Positions 46,188 through 53,918 of a stretch of 64,000 nt of DNA are shown here, one piece after another. Position 1 is the stretch's first letter. Each line of letters begins with the position of its first letter. The notes under the pieces were generated by a model. That model worked only from the letters and a program-made list of their open reading frames with translations, was not told where the DNA came from and searched no databases. Where the stretch lies: assembly GCA_947165485.1 (NCBI GenBank), contig CAMVAP010000007.1:16652-80651 (forward strand), given 5' to 3'. The stretch comes from an uncultured Prevotellaceae bacterium (GTDB lineage Bacteria > Bacteroidota > Bacteroidia > Bacteroidales > Muribaculaceae). The position numbers and the translations under genes are program-made.

Positions 46188-46677
46188 ATGAAACAGTTCT
46201 ATCAAATTGATTTGGTTGAGGAATATCCTAATGTGAATTTCTACAGCATTCGCTTAGAGGATAAGGAACTGACTGAACTGGAAAGGTTCTTCGAGAAAAT
46301 TCCCGATTGGATGTGAATATGACGATGAAATTGATGTCATCGTAGCTTGGCTTGACAAGATAGCCGAGTCAGGTGCGCTAGAACGCCACTTCCGTCCAGA
46401 AGGTCGTTATGGTGATGGTGTGGGCGTGATTCCGATTGATGTTGGTAACAAAGTACGGTTGTACTGCTTGAGACTTTCGGACAAGATTCTTGTGTTTGGT
46501 AATGGTGGACTGAAAGATGCCTCCACTTGGGAAGAAAGCGAGGAACTTGCACCATACGTTAAACTACTTATTGACACGAGCCGATTCATTTCTTCGCGGA
46601 TTAAGAACGGCACAATCGTTTTGGTGGATAAAGAGATTATTGGTGATTTAAACTTTAGTAGAGATGAAACGGAGTAG
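46188..46677 (+). pseudogene. Frameshifted toxin-like gene upstream of an XRE antitoxin
   Basis: The frame from ATG 46188 reads MKQFYQIDLVEEY... for 42 codons and stops at TGA 46314-46316 (PDWM-stop). A second frame that begins right there (EYDDEIDVIVAWLDKI at 46315) continues without break to 46677 and contains GYDGVGVIPIDVGNKVRLY-like beta strands and LVFGNGG. A two-base deletion next to GATTGG would explain the break. Together they give about 160 residues of a HigB/RelE-like or phage Gp49-like toxin in the usual toxin-first order; the 3' end overlaps the antitoxin gene by 14 bp. Probably inactive, unless translation is reinitiated or shifted. Family assignment is tentative. Confidence 0.65.
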
Positions 46678-46945
46678 AATAATAGACGAACGTCGCAAGC
46701 ATGTTAGTGCCGAGACAAGAGAGCGAGTCGCTCTTTCGTTCCAAATTGTTGACAGGATTCATGAAATTCTTGTCGCTCGTGGCCTTCGACAAAAAGATCT
46801 AGCTATGATGTTGGGTAAGAGTGAAGCCGAAATCAGTAAGTGGATGCGTGGCACTCACAACTTCACTATTGACACAGTTGTGTCTATAGAAGAAGCCCTG
46901 CATGCACCTGTGCTTCAGGTTTGCCATGATTCTGCGACTGCTTGA
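46664..46945 (+). CDS. XRE-family helix-turn-helix antitoxin
   Basis: 93 residues. An XRE helix-turn-helix at about 40-70: LRQKDLAMMLGKSEAEISKWM followed by GTHNFTIDTVVSIEEAL. Start ATG 46664 lies inside the 3' end of the toxin-like gene. In HigBA-type pairs such a protein represses its own promoter; palindromes at 46108-46184 may be its operators. The partner toxin frame is broken, the antitoxin is intact. Confidence 0.8.
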   Translation: MKRSRIIDERRKHVSAETRERVALSFQIVDRIHEILVARGLRQKDLAMMLGKSEAEISKWMRGTHNFTIDTVVSIEEALHAPVLQVCHDSATA

Positions 46946-47007
46946 TCGAGCGATTGGACAAGCCATTAGTGACGATAAACACCGTCACTGGCGAGGATGG
47001 CATCAAG

Positions 47008-47070
47008 CAGGCGCAGGACAAATACCAGCGCCTCATGAGCAATAAATCACCGAAAAATAAAAGAAAATAG
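47008..47070 (+). repeat. Coding-type tail repeat, copy B
   Basis: Reads QAQDKYQRLMSNKSPKNKRK-stop and is 63 bp long like copy A at 44844. The open frame extends upstream to about 46955 (LVTINTVTGEDGIK), but no start or domain is attached; it looks like the 3' remnant of a lost gene. Confidence 0.55.
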
Positions 47071-47217
47071 TAGGCCTATGAAAACTATACCCGGCAGTTT
47101 GGTTTTACCCAGGGACTGTCGGGACTTAACACTGCAAAAGTAATGATTTACTTCTGATTGACAAAATTTTTCAAGAAAAAAAGAAGAATAATCCGCCCTT
47201 TTCCCCATTTTTGGGAG

Positions 47218-47907
47218 CTACACGCTCAAAATTTGGCCACATACATGATCAATGTGGTCTAATCCATATAGCAGTGAGGCAGAATCAATTCCCATCCATT
47301 GAAAGAGCCTCATGATACGTTTGTAGCAATCCTTAACACTGCTGACATCAATGCACACAGGTTGACCGAAACAGATGGGTTCGTGATGTGCTATCCTGTT
47401 GCGCATCTTATTGATAGCATCCAATTCGTTGAAAACAAATGTGTTATCATAACGGTTGGCTGCTGTCGATGTCGGTTTGTTCGGGAAAATGGCAAGCAAA
47501 TGGCGACCAAGTAAGCGATATTGAACATTGTTGAACATAAATTTCCATACTCCAAACTCCATCTCTGCAAGGAGTTTGCTATGGGTATAACATGTTGAGC
47601 GCATCAACCCATTATATGCTTTCTCTATGATTTTGCGGGATCCTTCAACCCTTCGGTCATAGTAAAAACATCCATTTGGCAGAATAGCATCTCGTAGCCA
47701 GTTATTGCCGTGCTGATTCTTCATCTCTGTATCTATCTTGTTGCGCAAGGCCACTTCAAAGCAGCTGATGATGGTGAACATCTCTTGCGATAAGCGCAAG
47801 TTATATCGATACAATGTCATCGCCCGTCGTGTATCACTGCCACAAGCAATTCTATATTTGAACATTCTCTCAATAGAGAATACTTTCTCAAAGTCGTTAT
47901 ATTTCAT
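47218..47907 (-). CDS. Abi-like (Abi_2/HEPN) protein
   Basis: 229 residues from ATG 47907; the frame continues to a TTG at 47931 but that lies within the promoter. Features: LSQEMFTIISCFEVALRNKID near the N-terminus and, near residue 190, MRNRIAHHEPI, which fits the R-x4-6-H motif of HEPN ribonucleases in the Abi_2 (AbiD/AbiF) family of abortive-infection proteins. Such proteins are thought to cleave RNA upon phage infection. Standing alone on the minus strand with its own -7 element. Role in phage defence is inferred from the family. Confidence 0.75.
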   Translation of the reverse strand: MKYNDFEKVFSIERMFKYRIACGSDTRRAMTLYRYNLRLSQEMFTIISCFEVALRNKIDTEMKNQHGNNWLRDAILPNGCFYYDRRVEGSRKIIEKAYNGLMRSTCYTHSKLLAEMEFGVWKFMFNNVQYRLLGRHLLAIFPNKPTSTAANRYDNTFVFNELDAINKMRNRIAHHEPICFGQPVCIDVSSVKDCYKRIMRLFQWMGIDSASLLYGLDHIDHVCGQILSV

Positions 47908-47928
47908 AGTTTTTCTTTTGTTTGTTTG

Positions 47929-47936
47929 CAAAAGTA
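47929..47936 (-). promoter_or_regulatory. Promoter -7 element of the Abi gene
   Basis: TACTTTTG on the minus strand; transcription would begin near 47922, giving a leader of about 15 nt to ATG 47907. Confidence 0.5.
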
Positions 47937-48258
47937 CAAAATCTGAAATAAAAACTATGCAAACAATGTTGTTTTATCAATAATAATTGTTTGATTATGC
48001 AGTTGGCAATCGCAAGAATGCCAACTGCATATTGAGAATAAGAAGCGTTATGCTCATCATGTGTAGGTAAACGTAGGAACTTTACTAAAAATCGCAAGAG
48101 TGGTACAGCGGTTCCCGTGCTATATGCGTGGGCTGCATTTCCACATCTTCGATTTTTGGTTTCCTACGACCATCCTACAGAGTGTGGTATATCAGTCCAC
48201 GCTTTGCATACAAATAACTCTTTGGGGCTGAAAGGGTTCGTTTTACACGGAGGCTATT
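47937..48258. other. Intergenic region without recognised gene
   Basis: About 320 bp between the Abi promoter and a short reading frame. Contains no frame or clear hairpin that I can assign. Confidence 0.4.
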
Positions 48259-48390
48259 ATGATTGAAAATTATTATCAACTTGACTCTGGCACTGAACAA
48301 ATTTTCAGAAACGTCATACAACAAATAGAAAATGAATTTGATTCACAGGCATTTATTGAAAGACTCCATGAGGAATTCGATGACTACTGA
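48259..48390 (+). CDS. Possible small protein of 43 residues
   Basis: ATG 48259 is preceded by GGAGG (48249-48253), an unusually good Shine-Dalgarno site for this genome. The product (MIENYYQLDSGTEQIFRNVI...) is acidic and helical, ending in EEFDDY. It could be a genuine small gene or the N-terminal stump of a lost one. No family recognised. Confidence 0.4.
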   Translation: MIENYYQLDSGTEQIFRNVIQQIENEFDSQAFIERLHEEFDDY

Positions 48391-48451
48391 ATCGCCTCGC
48401 AGTGCCGACGTGTCCAGGTCAATCACCGCGTCGATGGCTCTGGCCCAGAGC

Positions 48452-48488
48452 CAGGCGCAGTTCAAGTACCAGCGCCTCATGAGCAATA
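48452..48488 (+). repeat. Coding-type tail repeat, copy C (partial)
   Basis: Reads QAQFKYQRLMSN, matching copies A and B up to that point, then changes into the hairpin repeat that starts at 48491. Confidence 0.5.
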
Positions 48489-48490
48489 TA

Positions 48491-48567
48491 ATCGTGATAA
48501 AGTGAAAGCAATGCCATGCTTGCATGAGCATTGCTGAGTGAGAACGATTTATCCAAATCACTGAAAA
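48491..48567. repeat. Hairpin repeat, copy 1
   Basis: 77 bp that recur at 49376-49453. Core hairpin GCAATGC-CATGC-TT-GCATG-a-GCATTGC; flanks ATCGTGA(T/C)AAAGTGA and GAGAACGATTT(A/C)TCCAAATC are also shared. Confidence 0.6.
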
Positions 48568-48668
48568 TTTGTGAAAACCGAAGACCATAAAGCTGGCTTT
48601 AATGGTTAAGGCGCATCCTAATTAATCGAAAAATAAGAGAAAATGAATGTTTTGCCATTATTATTCGC

Positions 48669-48676
48669 TACCTTTG
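48669..48676 (+). promoter_or_regulatory. Promoter -7 element of the SGNH hydrolase gene
   Basis: TACCTTTG; predicted transcription start near 48683 makes ATG 48703 the real start instead of 48643. Confidence 0.55.
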
Positions 48677-48702
48677 TGCTGTTAATAACATCATTCTTTA
48701 TT

Positions 48703-49374
48703 ATGAAGAAAGTATTGCTTCTCATTCTGATGATTCCGCTGATCGCCAGTGCACAGAACCGGCTACGAGTTTCCGTTTTGGGTGACTCTTATTCGACTTT
48801 TCAGGGGTATATACCTGAGGGAAACGAGACATGGTACTATACCCCTGCCGATACTTCAAGAACCGATGTGGACAATGTCACTCAGACCTGGTGGTGGCAG
48901 GTCATCAATCAGGCTGGCTGCCTCATCGAGAAAATTGACTCTTACAGCGGTGCAACGGTCAGTAACCACGGATACAACAATGAAGATTACAGCTACAGGT
49001 CGTTTGTCACCCGATTGCCGCGCCTGGGCAGCCCTGATGTGATTTTCATCTTTGGAGCCACCAACGATGACTGGGCTGGGGCAGAATTGGGCACTTATCA
49101 ATATGATAATTTCACTCAGGCCGACTTTTACACCTATCGTCCTGCACTGGCTTACCTGCTCCAGCAGGCAAAGGAGAGGTATCCCAATGTCAGAATCTTC
49201 TTTCTCATCAATGACATATTGGATAAAGATTTTAAGGAATCGACCAAAGTTATATGTAACCATTACGACATTCCATATATCGAGCTAAAAGATATTGACA
49301 AGAAACAGAATCATCCCACGGTAAAAGGAATGAGGTCAATTGCACAGCAAGTCTTGATGTTTATCAACAAATAA
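48703..49374 (+). CDS. SGNH/GDSL-type hydrolase, exported
   Basis: 223 residues from ATG 48703 (MKKVLLLILMIPLIASAQ signal peptide). Block I Ser in VSVLGDSYSTFQG, block III GATNDDWAG and block V NHPTVKGM with the catalytic His give a complete SGNH esterase of the GDSL type. Such single-domain proteins in Bacteroidetes deacylate or deacetylate sugars or lipids; substrate unknown. Monocistronic, between two copies of the hairpin repeat. Confidence 0.85.
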   Translation: MKKVLLLILMIPLIASAQNRLRVSVLGDSYSTFQGYIPEGNETWYYTPADTSRTDVDNVTQTWWWQVINQAGCLIEKIDSYSGATVSNHGYNNEDYSYRSFVTRLPRLGSPDVIFIFGATNDDWAGAELGTYQYDNFTQADFYTYRPALAYLLQQAKERYPNVRIFFLINDILDKDFKESTKVICNHYDIPYIELKDIDKKQNHPTVKGMRSIAQQVLMFINK

Positions 49375-49375
49375 A

Positions 49376-49453
49376 ATCGTGACAAAGTGAGCGCAATGCC
49401 GTGCTTGCATGAACATTGTCGCGTGAGAACGATTTCTCCAAATCACCGAAAAA
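49376..49453. repeat. Hairpin repeat, copy 2
   Basis: Second copy of 48491-48567, starting right after the SGNH gene stop. Stem bases have changed at several places while part of the pairing is kept (GCAATG / CATTGT). A trailing string CGAAAAA(A)TAAGAGAAAATGAA is shared with about 48625. Confidence 0.6.
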
Positions 49454-49490
49454 ATAAGAGAAAATGAAGTGTATAGGCGAAATAATCGCT

Positions 49491-49498
49491 ACCTTTGT
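49491..49498 (+). promoter_or_regulatory. Promoter -7 element of the small membrane protein gene
   Basis: TACCTTTG within ATCGCTACCTTTGT, closely resembling the promoter at 48669. Confidence 0.5.
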
Positions 49499-49525
49499 CG
49501 ATGAAGCTTTTATCATCTTAATGAC

Positions 49526-49924
49526 ATGATACTGGAATTCTTCAGATATATGTATTATCGAATTGCACATGCTCTTAGTCATGCCAAGGATTCTTGGACA
49601 AGATTTCATCATAATTCATACGCAATGTCATATTTGGCTGGAAGTGTATTTTCAAATATTTTGGTGATTTCGATGCTTGTTCGATATTGGATGTTTGATA
49701 TTCCTGCCAGCAATAAAGATACAATAAAGTACTGTATTCTTTACGTGTTGATTCCACTTGCAATTATTTGTTTCTTCATATGGCCTAATGATGAGTTATA
49801 TATGCAATTGGACCAGAAATATAAAAATGAAAAGCATCGGAAATTAAAAGGATGGCTAATTTTGGTCTATATCATTCTATCAATTCTATTGCCAATTCCA
49901 ACCATAATTTTGTTATGGGAATGA
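49526..49924 (+). CDS. Small membrane protein of unknown function
   Basis: 132 residues with three hydrophobic segments (about 38-58 YLAGSVFSNILVISML, 68-85 YCILYVLIPLAIICFF, 108-130 GWLILVYIILSILLPIPTII). N-terminal 30 residues are basic and aromatic. Own promoter 28 bp upstream. AT-rich compared with the carbohydrate genes, like the rest of this patchwork. No family recognised. Confidence 0.65.
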   Translation: MILEFFRYMYYRIAHALSHAKDSWTRFHHNSYAMSYLAGSVFSNILVISMLVRYWMFDIPASNKDTIKYCILYVLIPLAIICFFIWPNDELYMQLDQKYKNEKHRKLKGWLILVYIILSILLPIPTIILLWE

Positions 49925-49950
49925 TATTGGGTATAAAGAAAATCATTTTT

Positions 49951-49958
49951 TACCTTTG
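49951..49958 (+). promoter_or_regulatory. Promoter -7 element before the enzyme remnant
   Basis: TACCTTTG, placed about 70 bp before the signal-peptide ATG at 50029. Confidence 0.45.
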
Positions 49959-50028
49959 CCTGCAAAAGAAACTTTAACCAAAATAACCTTCACTGGCAAG
50001 CCTGGTGATACAACTACCACATCACTGA

Positions 50029-50561
50029 ATGAAAAGAACGATTGCATTATTCATCTTTGCCGCGACGCTGCTGCTCACCGCTATTCGTCTATCTTCAAGG
50101 AATCGACATTTGCGCTCTATGAAATCAACCTATACACGCGCCTGGGTGCCATCTGCCAGCCGCTGAGCATCCTGCAGTGGCAGCTCACAGCCGATTACTC
50201 GCTGCTGCAGGGCAACGGCATCCTGGGTGACAACGGCCCGCTGCGACCCACCCAGCGTTTCCACAACCTGCGCCAGTTGGCCATGACGCCCGATGCCTTC
50301 GCCATCCCGCTTACGGTGGACAAGGCGGGTATCAACGCAGCGGCATTCTATAACAAGGCCCAGAACAAGGGCGCGGTACACATCGTGAACAACGGAGCTT
50401 CGTGCAAGGCCGTAATCACAGGCCTGCCCACAGGTGCCAAGAAGGCAACCGTCTATGTCACCAACGCGCACCAGAATTCCGAGGCACAGCAACTGGAGGT
50501 CGCTCAAGGCCGCCTCCTCATCGACATGCCAGCAGAGAGCTTTGTGACCGTCTTATTCTGA
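50029..50561 (+). pseudogene. Remnant of a secreted glycoside-hydrolase-like protein
   Basis: ATG 50029 begins a good signal peptide (MKRTIALFIFAATLLLTA) but this frame stops at about 50162. From about 50085 another frame encodes the C-terminal part of a secreted enzyme (STFALYEINLYTRLGAI, PLSILQWQLTADYS, GPLRPTQRFHNLRQLAMTP) ending in a small beta-sandwich (AVHIVNNGASCKAVITGLP) and stopping at 50561. The two pieces look like the two ends of one gene brought together out of frame by a large internal deletion. The tail resembles the C-terminal ends of clan-A glycoside hydrolases, but I cannot name the family. Confidence 0.65.
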
Positions 50562-50762
50562 AACTGCAATCACACCGACTCCACATCAAGCAAATCAGAT
50601 ATGAACGTCACGAGTCTTATTGTCCCCATCGCCGCAGCCCCATCGCTGGCAGAGACCATCACGGGAAAATATAAGACTCCAAGAGTGCCAGAGCGGTCCA
50701 GCGCTGTCTAATTATTCAGATAAAACGTCTAAGCGTCATTAGGAACCAAATACTTTGAAAAA

Positions 50763-50805
50763 TCCAAAAAATAAGTCGCTGAAATTCAGTGACTTATTTT
50801 TTGGA
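50763..50805. terminator. Long near-perfect palindrome beside the ssrA-end copy
   Basis: TCCAAAAAATAAGTCgCTGAA and its reverse complement (one mismatch) form a 21-bp stem with almost no loop. On either strand it has T-rich arms; on the minus strand it stands just after the ssrA-like 3' end, where the tmRNA terminator would be. Confidence 0.6.
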
Positions 50806-50822
50806 TTTTGTGGAGCTGGAGG
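50805..50822. other. Copy of the ssrA 3' end, candidate attachment site (left)
   Basis: ATTTTGTGGAGCTGGAGG is identical to 63946-63963, the 3' end of the tmRNA gene and its first downstream bases. The remaining tmRNA sequence is absent here. A direct repeat of the 3' end of a stable RNA gene is the usual footprint of integrase-mediated insertion. Confidence 0.6.
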
Positions 50823-50839
50823 TTTTATCGATTGATATT

Positions 50840-50948
50840 ACATACTAATCACGTACTGATTATGTGATAGTATAAACTAATGAAAATATTTGGTTATCAG
50901 TAGATTACAAATCAATGATTAATTTGTCGTATCGCACGATTAGTATGT
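50840..50948. repeat. 109-bp segment with 11-bp inverted ends
   Basis: ACATACTAATC at 50840-50850 and GATTAGTATGT at 50938-50948 are perfect inverted repeats, with partial similarity a few bases further out. No gene inside. Could be a tiny mobile remnant or a recombinase binding array next to the candidate attachment site. Confidence 0.4.
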
Positions 50949-50958
50949 TATATCCCAA

Positions 50959-50996
50959 AACGGGGGAATACAAAATAGGGGTTATTCCCCCCTTTT
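50959..50996 (+). terminator. Rho-independent terminator
   Basis: GGGGGAATA / TATTCCCCC stem followed by CCTTTTT. It insulates the second ART cassette from the left. Confidence 0.65.
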
Positions 50997-51134
50997 TCAT
51001 GACGAGTTGAAGGCTGCCATTATTCAATGGTTTATCACCCTATCTTGCAATTATCCTTGAGAAATGGAACAGCAAAATAATGATTTAATTCTGATAAAAT
51101 GTTCCAATCTTGCACATTATTTGCAAATAAACTG

Positions 51135-51142
51135 TAACTTTG
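51135..51142 (+). promoter_or_regulatory. Promoter -7 element of ART cassette 2
   Basis: TAACTTTG, identical to the -7 element of cassette 1, with TTG at 51110-51112 in the -33 region. Confidence 0.5.
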
Positions 51143-51198
51143 CACATGAAAGTGTGCTGTGATGCCTCGGCATTATCGGTGAAATAGAACAATAGGAT

Positions 51199-51414
51199 AT
51201 GAGCAAGTACGAGATTCCATTTTTGACAGCCTGCATTCGGGCTTTTGGCCGTCGGTTTGACATGACACGTCAAGCTGCTTTCCGTTATTTGCATGAGCAT
51301 AAGGGATTGGCGTTCTTGATTGAGTTCTATGACGTGGAACATCTGCAGTCAATGGACGAAACGATAGAGGACTTGCTCATCATATGTCAAAAGCATGGAG
51401 GAACCTTGGCATGA
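51199..51414 (+). CDS. Small DUF3791-type protein, first gene of ART cassette 2
   Basis: 71 residues, homologous to the 72-residue protein at 5483: a basic N-terminal half with FGRRFDMTRQAAFRYL and the block FYDVEHLQSMDETIEDLLII in place of YDVLHTFGSRYLMDDLTDFM. The LHT-x-G core is altered (VEHLQS), so it is a divergent member. Ends in an ATGA overlap with the ART-like gene. Possible antitoxin or specificity partner; function unproven. Confidence 0.65.
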   Translation: MSKYEIPFLTACIRAFGRRFDMTRQAAFRYLHEHKGLAFLIEFYDVEHLQSMDETIEDLLIICQKHGGTLA

Positions 51415-51899
51415 TACTTTACCACGGAACAAACGCTGACATTGAGGCAATAGACCTTACAAAGGGCTTGCGGTTCAAAGATTTCGGCAAGGGCTTCTAT
51501 TTGACTCCCAATAGGGAAACCGCGTGCCGCATGGCGCTAAAGAGAGCGCGACTCTTCGGCGGAACTGCCACATTGATTACCTACGAATTAGATGACTCTG
51601 CCTTGCAATCTGATTTAAAGGTGAGAGTTTTCCCTGAAAAGGCCAGCGTGGAATGGTTCTTGTTCGTGGATGCCAACCGCGACAGGAAGAGCAAACAACC
51701 CGTGCATGACTATGATATCGTGGTCGGCCCGATTGCAGATGACGGTGTCGTTTTGCAGTTGACCAACTACCGAGAAGGAATCTACTCACCAGAAGAGGCC
51801 GCCAGGTTGCTTCAAGACAGATATCTTGACCAGCAGTACTATTTTGGGACAGAAAGGGCTCTTAATTTCCTTCATAAAATAAACGTAGAGACGATATGA
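51411..51899 (+). CDS. DUF3990-type ADP-ribosyltransferase-like protein, middle gene of ART cassette 2
   Basis: 162 residues from ATG 51411 (MILYHGTNADIE); the frame is open nine codons further up but the overlap start matches cassette 1. Motifs in order: YHGTN, FKDFGKGFYLTP, TYELDDS, WFLFVDANR, DYDIVVGPIADDGV and QQYYFGTERAL. The His, Tyr and Glu positions agree with an H-Y-E ADP-ribosyltransferase fold. Overlaps both neighbours by 4 bp. About one third identical to the protein at 5698 by eye, so the two cassettes diverged long ago. Confidence 0.7.
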   Translation: MILYHGTNADIEAIDLTKGLRFKDFGKGFYLTPNRETACRMALKRARLFGGTATLITYELDDSALQSDLKVRVFPEKASVEWFLFVDANRDRKSKQPVHDYDIVVGPIADDGVVLQLTNYREGIYSPEEAARLLQDRYLDQQYYFGTERALNFLHKINVETI

Positions 51900-52123
51900 T
51901 CCAGCCCACACATCAACAAATAGCGACCTACTTGACCGATTACGCTCTGAGCGAATTGGTTAAATATGTCATGGAAGACACCGGCTGCACCATCGAGCAG
52001 GCTATGGAGCGTGTGTATAACTCACCCTTGATCCCTGCCCTGCAAGACGAAGAAAACGAACTGTACGTCCAAAGCCCCGCTTATCTCTACGAACTGATGA
52101 ACGGCTATTTCGCCGCAAATTAA
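51896..52123 (+). CDS. Small conserved protein, third gene of ART cassette 2
   Basis: 75 residues. LVKYVMEDTGCTIEQAMERVYNSPLIPAL, then ELYVQSPAYLYELMNGYF. Same size, position and YNS/YL-x-E pattern as the protein at 6165. Overlaps the ART-like gene (ATGA). Convergent with the regulator gene that ends at 52218. Candidate antitoxin or adaptor. Confidence 0.65.
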   Translation: MIQPTHQQIATYLTDYALSELVKYVMEDTGCTIEQAMERVYNSPLIPALQDEENELYVQSPAYLYELMNGYFAAN

Positions 52124-52217
52124 GGCTTTTCATTGGCAATGAGTTTTGGCCAAAACGATTCGATTTTCTTTGTTTTGGATGAAACTCGATAGCGTTGCCT
52201 CAAGTTTTGAGGATTAT

Positions 52218-53891
52218 TTATTGCTGGATGATGGTGCAGATTTTCATCACATCTTCGTCAAAGGTGTCTTTGTTCAGCGCTTTGTTTTTTGTGACGGAGC
52301 GGCAGTTATAGATGGTCTGGTTGGAAAGGAATAGCAGACCAGCGATGTCGGCAGTGCTCTTCACTCCGAGGCGGATTAATGCGAAGGTTCGCAGTTCGGT
52401 CGTCATCGTGCTGGGTGACTTGGGGGTAAAACGTTCACCTTCTTGTAGCAGTGCATTGAATTCTTCGATAAAGGTGGGATATAGTTCGAGGAATGCTTTG
52501 TCAAAATTGTGGAGGAATGTCGATGCATCCTCTTCAGACAAACGATTTGATGTTATGGAGTGGAGCAATTCCTGTTCTTGCTTTGCTTTGATCTTGCGTT
52601 TCACCAGCGTCTGATAATTGTTGAGTTTCTCGATATATTTGGCACACAGTTTGATGCACACCGACGCCAGCGTCTCACGGTGTCGATTAGTATCCAAGAG
52701 CCGCTGATTCAGTTCGTGCAACTGGCTGTTCAGGGCTTGATGCTCGTGGTTGCTTTCCGACAATTGTCCATTAAGTTCCTTCAATTGCAGGTTGTTCGCA
52801 GCCAACTCACTACGGCGGGCAGCCAGCAGCTTGTTTTGCCGATGGATGTAAAAAGCTGTCAGCAGCAATCCTAAAACCAGCAGCGATATAAAGATGACAG
52901 AATTGCGGAGGTTCCTGTTCTGCCCTTTAATCATAGTCTCATAGGCAGTGACAATCTGGGGCATGGTGCGCGAGATTTCAAGAATGCGCAAACGGTTGTT
53001 GTAGAATTGAGCATCTTCGAGTGATGAGTTGATGTAATTCTGAGCACGGGCTAGATCATGATTACCATTTTCAAATAGTGATAAGGCAAGTTGTTGCAGT
53101 GCCACATTTTCCATTGTGCAGCCTTTCACATCGGCCATAGCCGCCTTTATGAGATGATCGACATAACCTTTTTCATCGCCAGCCATTCTGTATTGTCCTG
53201 CCAGAGCAAAAGCTGCCATGGCATAGGGCCTTGAATCGGGCGCAGCCGTCAACAGCACCTGCTTGTAATGGCTTTGTGCGAGACTGTCGTTTTTGTTGAC
53301 ATACACATATCGTTCGCCTTGAAAAAAGTCATATAAGGGGTCTCCGGCATCCAGATATGCTAATGCTTGACTCAGATATTGATGGGAGCGTTCACGGTAT
53401 CGAGGAGCATACATCTGGTCGTTACAATAATCTGCCCAATAGGAATAGACGGTGAATAGGGTATAGTAATACCTAAACCGGATCTTTTCATCGATTTGTT
53501 GTTCGTTCAGCCCTTTTAGACATTCATCCGCTTCAGCAAACAAGCCACCGATGGCGAGAATCTCAGCCTTGTGGCACGTGAACAGGCATGTGTAATGATT
53601 GTCCTGCAGTACACGGGCCAGTGTCAAGCCTCGCTCGGCATAGACCAGCGCTGAGTCAAACTTGAAGACGTGATACTCGTTATAGAGGTCATCGAGCGTC
53701 TGTAAATCCTGCTTATTGCTTAAAGTGGTGCTAAGCCTTTTCTTCAGGACCGAAATTTTTGCCTCTTTGGCTTTAATGACTTCCCCCTTGTGAAGGATGG
53801 CGTCATCGAGCTGACTGAGCAACTCCTCCTGGGCTGCAAACGCTCCAAAGAAAACAAAGATGGCGGACAATATTAATAGCAATCTATTCAT
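52218..53891 (-). CDS. DUF6377-type membrane-anchored TPR/HTH regulator
   Basis: 557 residues. N-terminal hydrophobic signal (MNRLLLILSAIFVFFGAFAAQEE), helical TPR-like region (about 50-310), a transmembrane segment (about 327-348; VIFISLLVLGLLLTAFYI), a coiled coil (about 350-400; LKELNGQLSESNHEHQALNS) and a C-terminal LuxR-like helix-turn-helix (RTFALIRLGVKSTADIAGLL, SNQTIYNCRS). This is the design of SusR-like regulators of Bacteroidetes sugar loci that sense a periplasmic oligosaccharide and bind DNA in the cytoplasm. It is divergent from the adjacent susC, which it probably controls. Confidence 0.85.
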   Translation of the reverse strand: MNRLLLILSAIFVFFGAFAAQEELLSQLDDAILHKGEVIKAKEAKISVLKKRLSTTLSNKQDLQTLDDLYNEYHVFKFDSALVYAERGLTLARVLQDNHYTCLFTCHKAEILAIGGLFAEADECLKGLNEQQIDEKIRFRYYYTLFTVYSYWADYCNDQMYAPRYRERSHQYLSQALAYLDAGDPLYDFFQGERYVYVNKNDSLAQSHYKQVLLTAAPDSRPYAMAAFALAGQYRMAGDEKGYVDHLIKAAMADVKGCTMENVALQQLALSLFENGNHDLARAQNYINSSLEDAQFYNNRLRILEISRTMPQIVTAYETMIKGQNRNLRNSVIFISLLVLGLLLTAFYIHRQNKLLAARRSELAANNLQLKELNGQLSESNHEHQALNSQLHELNQRLLDTNRHRETLASVCIKLCAKYIEKLNNYQTLVKRKIKAKQEQELLHSITSNRLSEEDASTFLHNFDKAFLELYPTFIEEFNALLQEGERFTPKSPSTMTTELRTFALIRLGVKSTADIAGLLFLSNQTIYNCRSVTKNKALNKDTFDEDVMKICTIIQQ

Positions 53892-53910
53892 GATTCAAGT
53901 GATTTTCGGC

Positions 53911-53918
53911 AAAAATAA
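53911..53918 (-). promoter_or_regulatory. Promoter -7 element of the regulator gene
   Basis: TATTTTTG on the minus strand, about 20 bp before the start codon at 53891. Confidence 0.45.

Noticed and set aside
47134..47141. TACTTTTG promoter-like box on the minus strand
   Set aside because: No minus-strand gene follows within reach; the box is short and may occur by chance.
50805..50822. A second tmRNA or tRNA gene
   Set aside because: Only the last bases of the acceptor strand are present; the T arm is missing.
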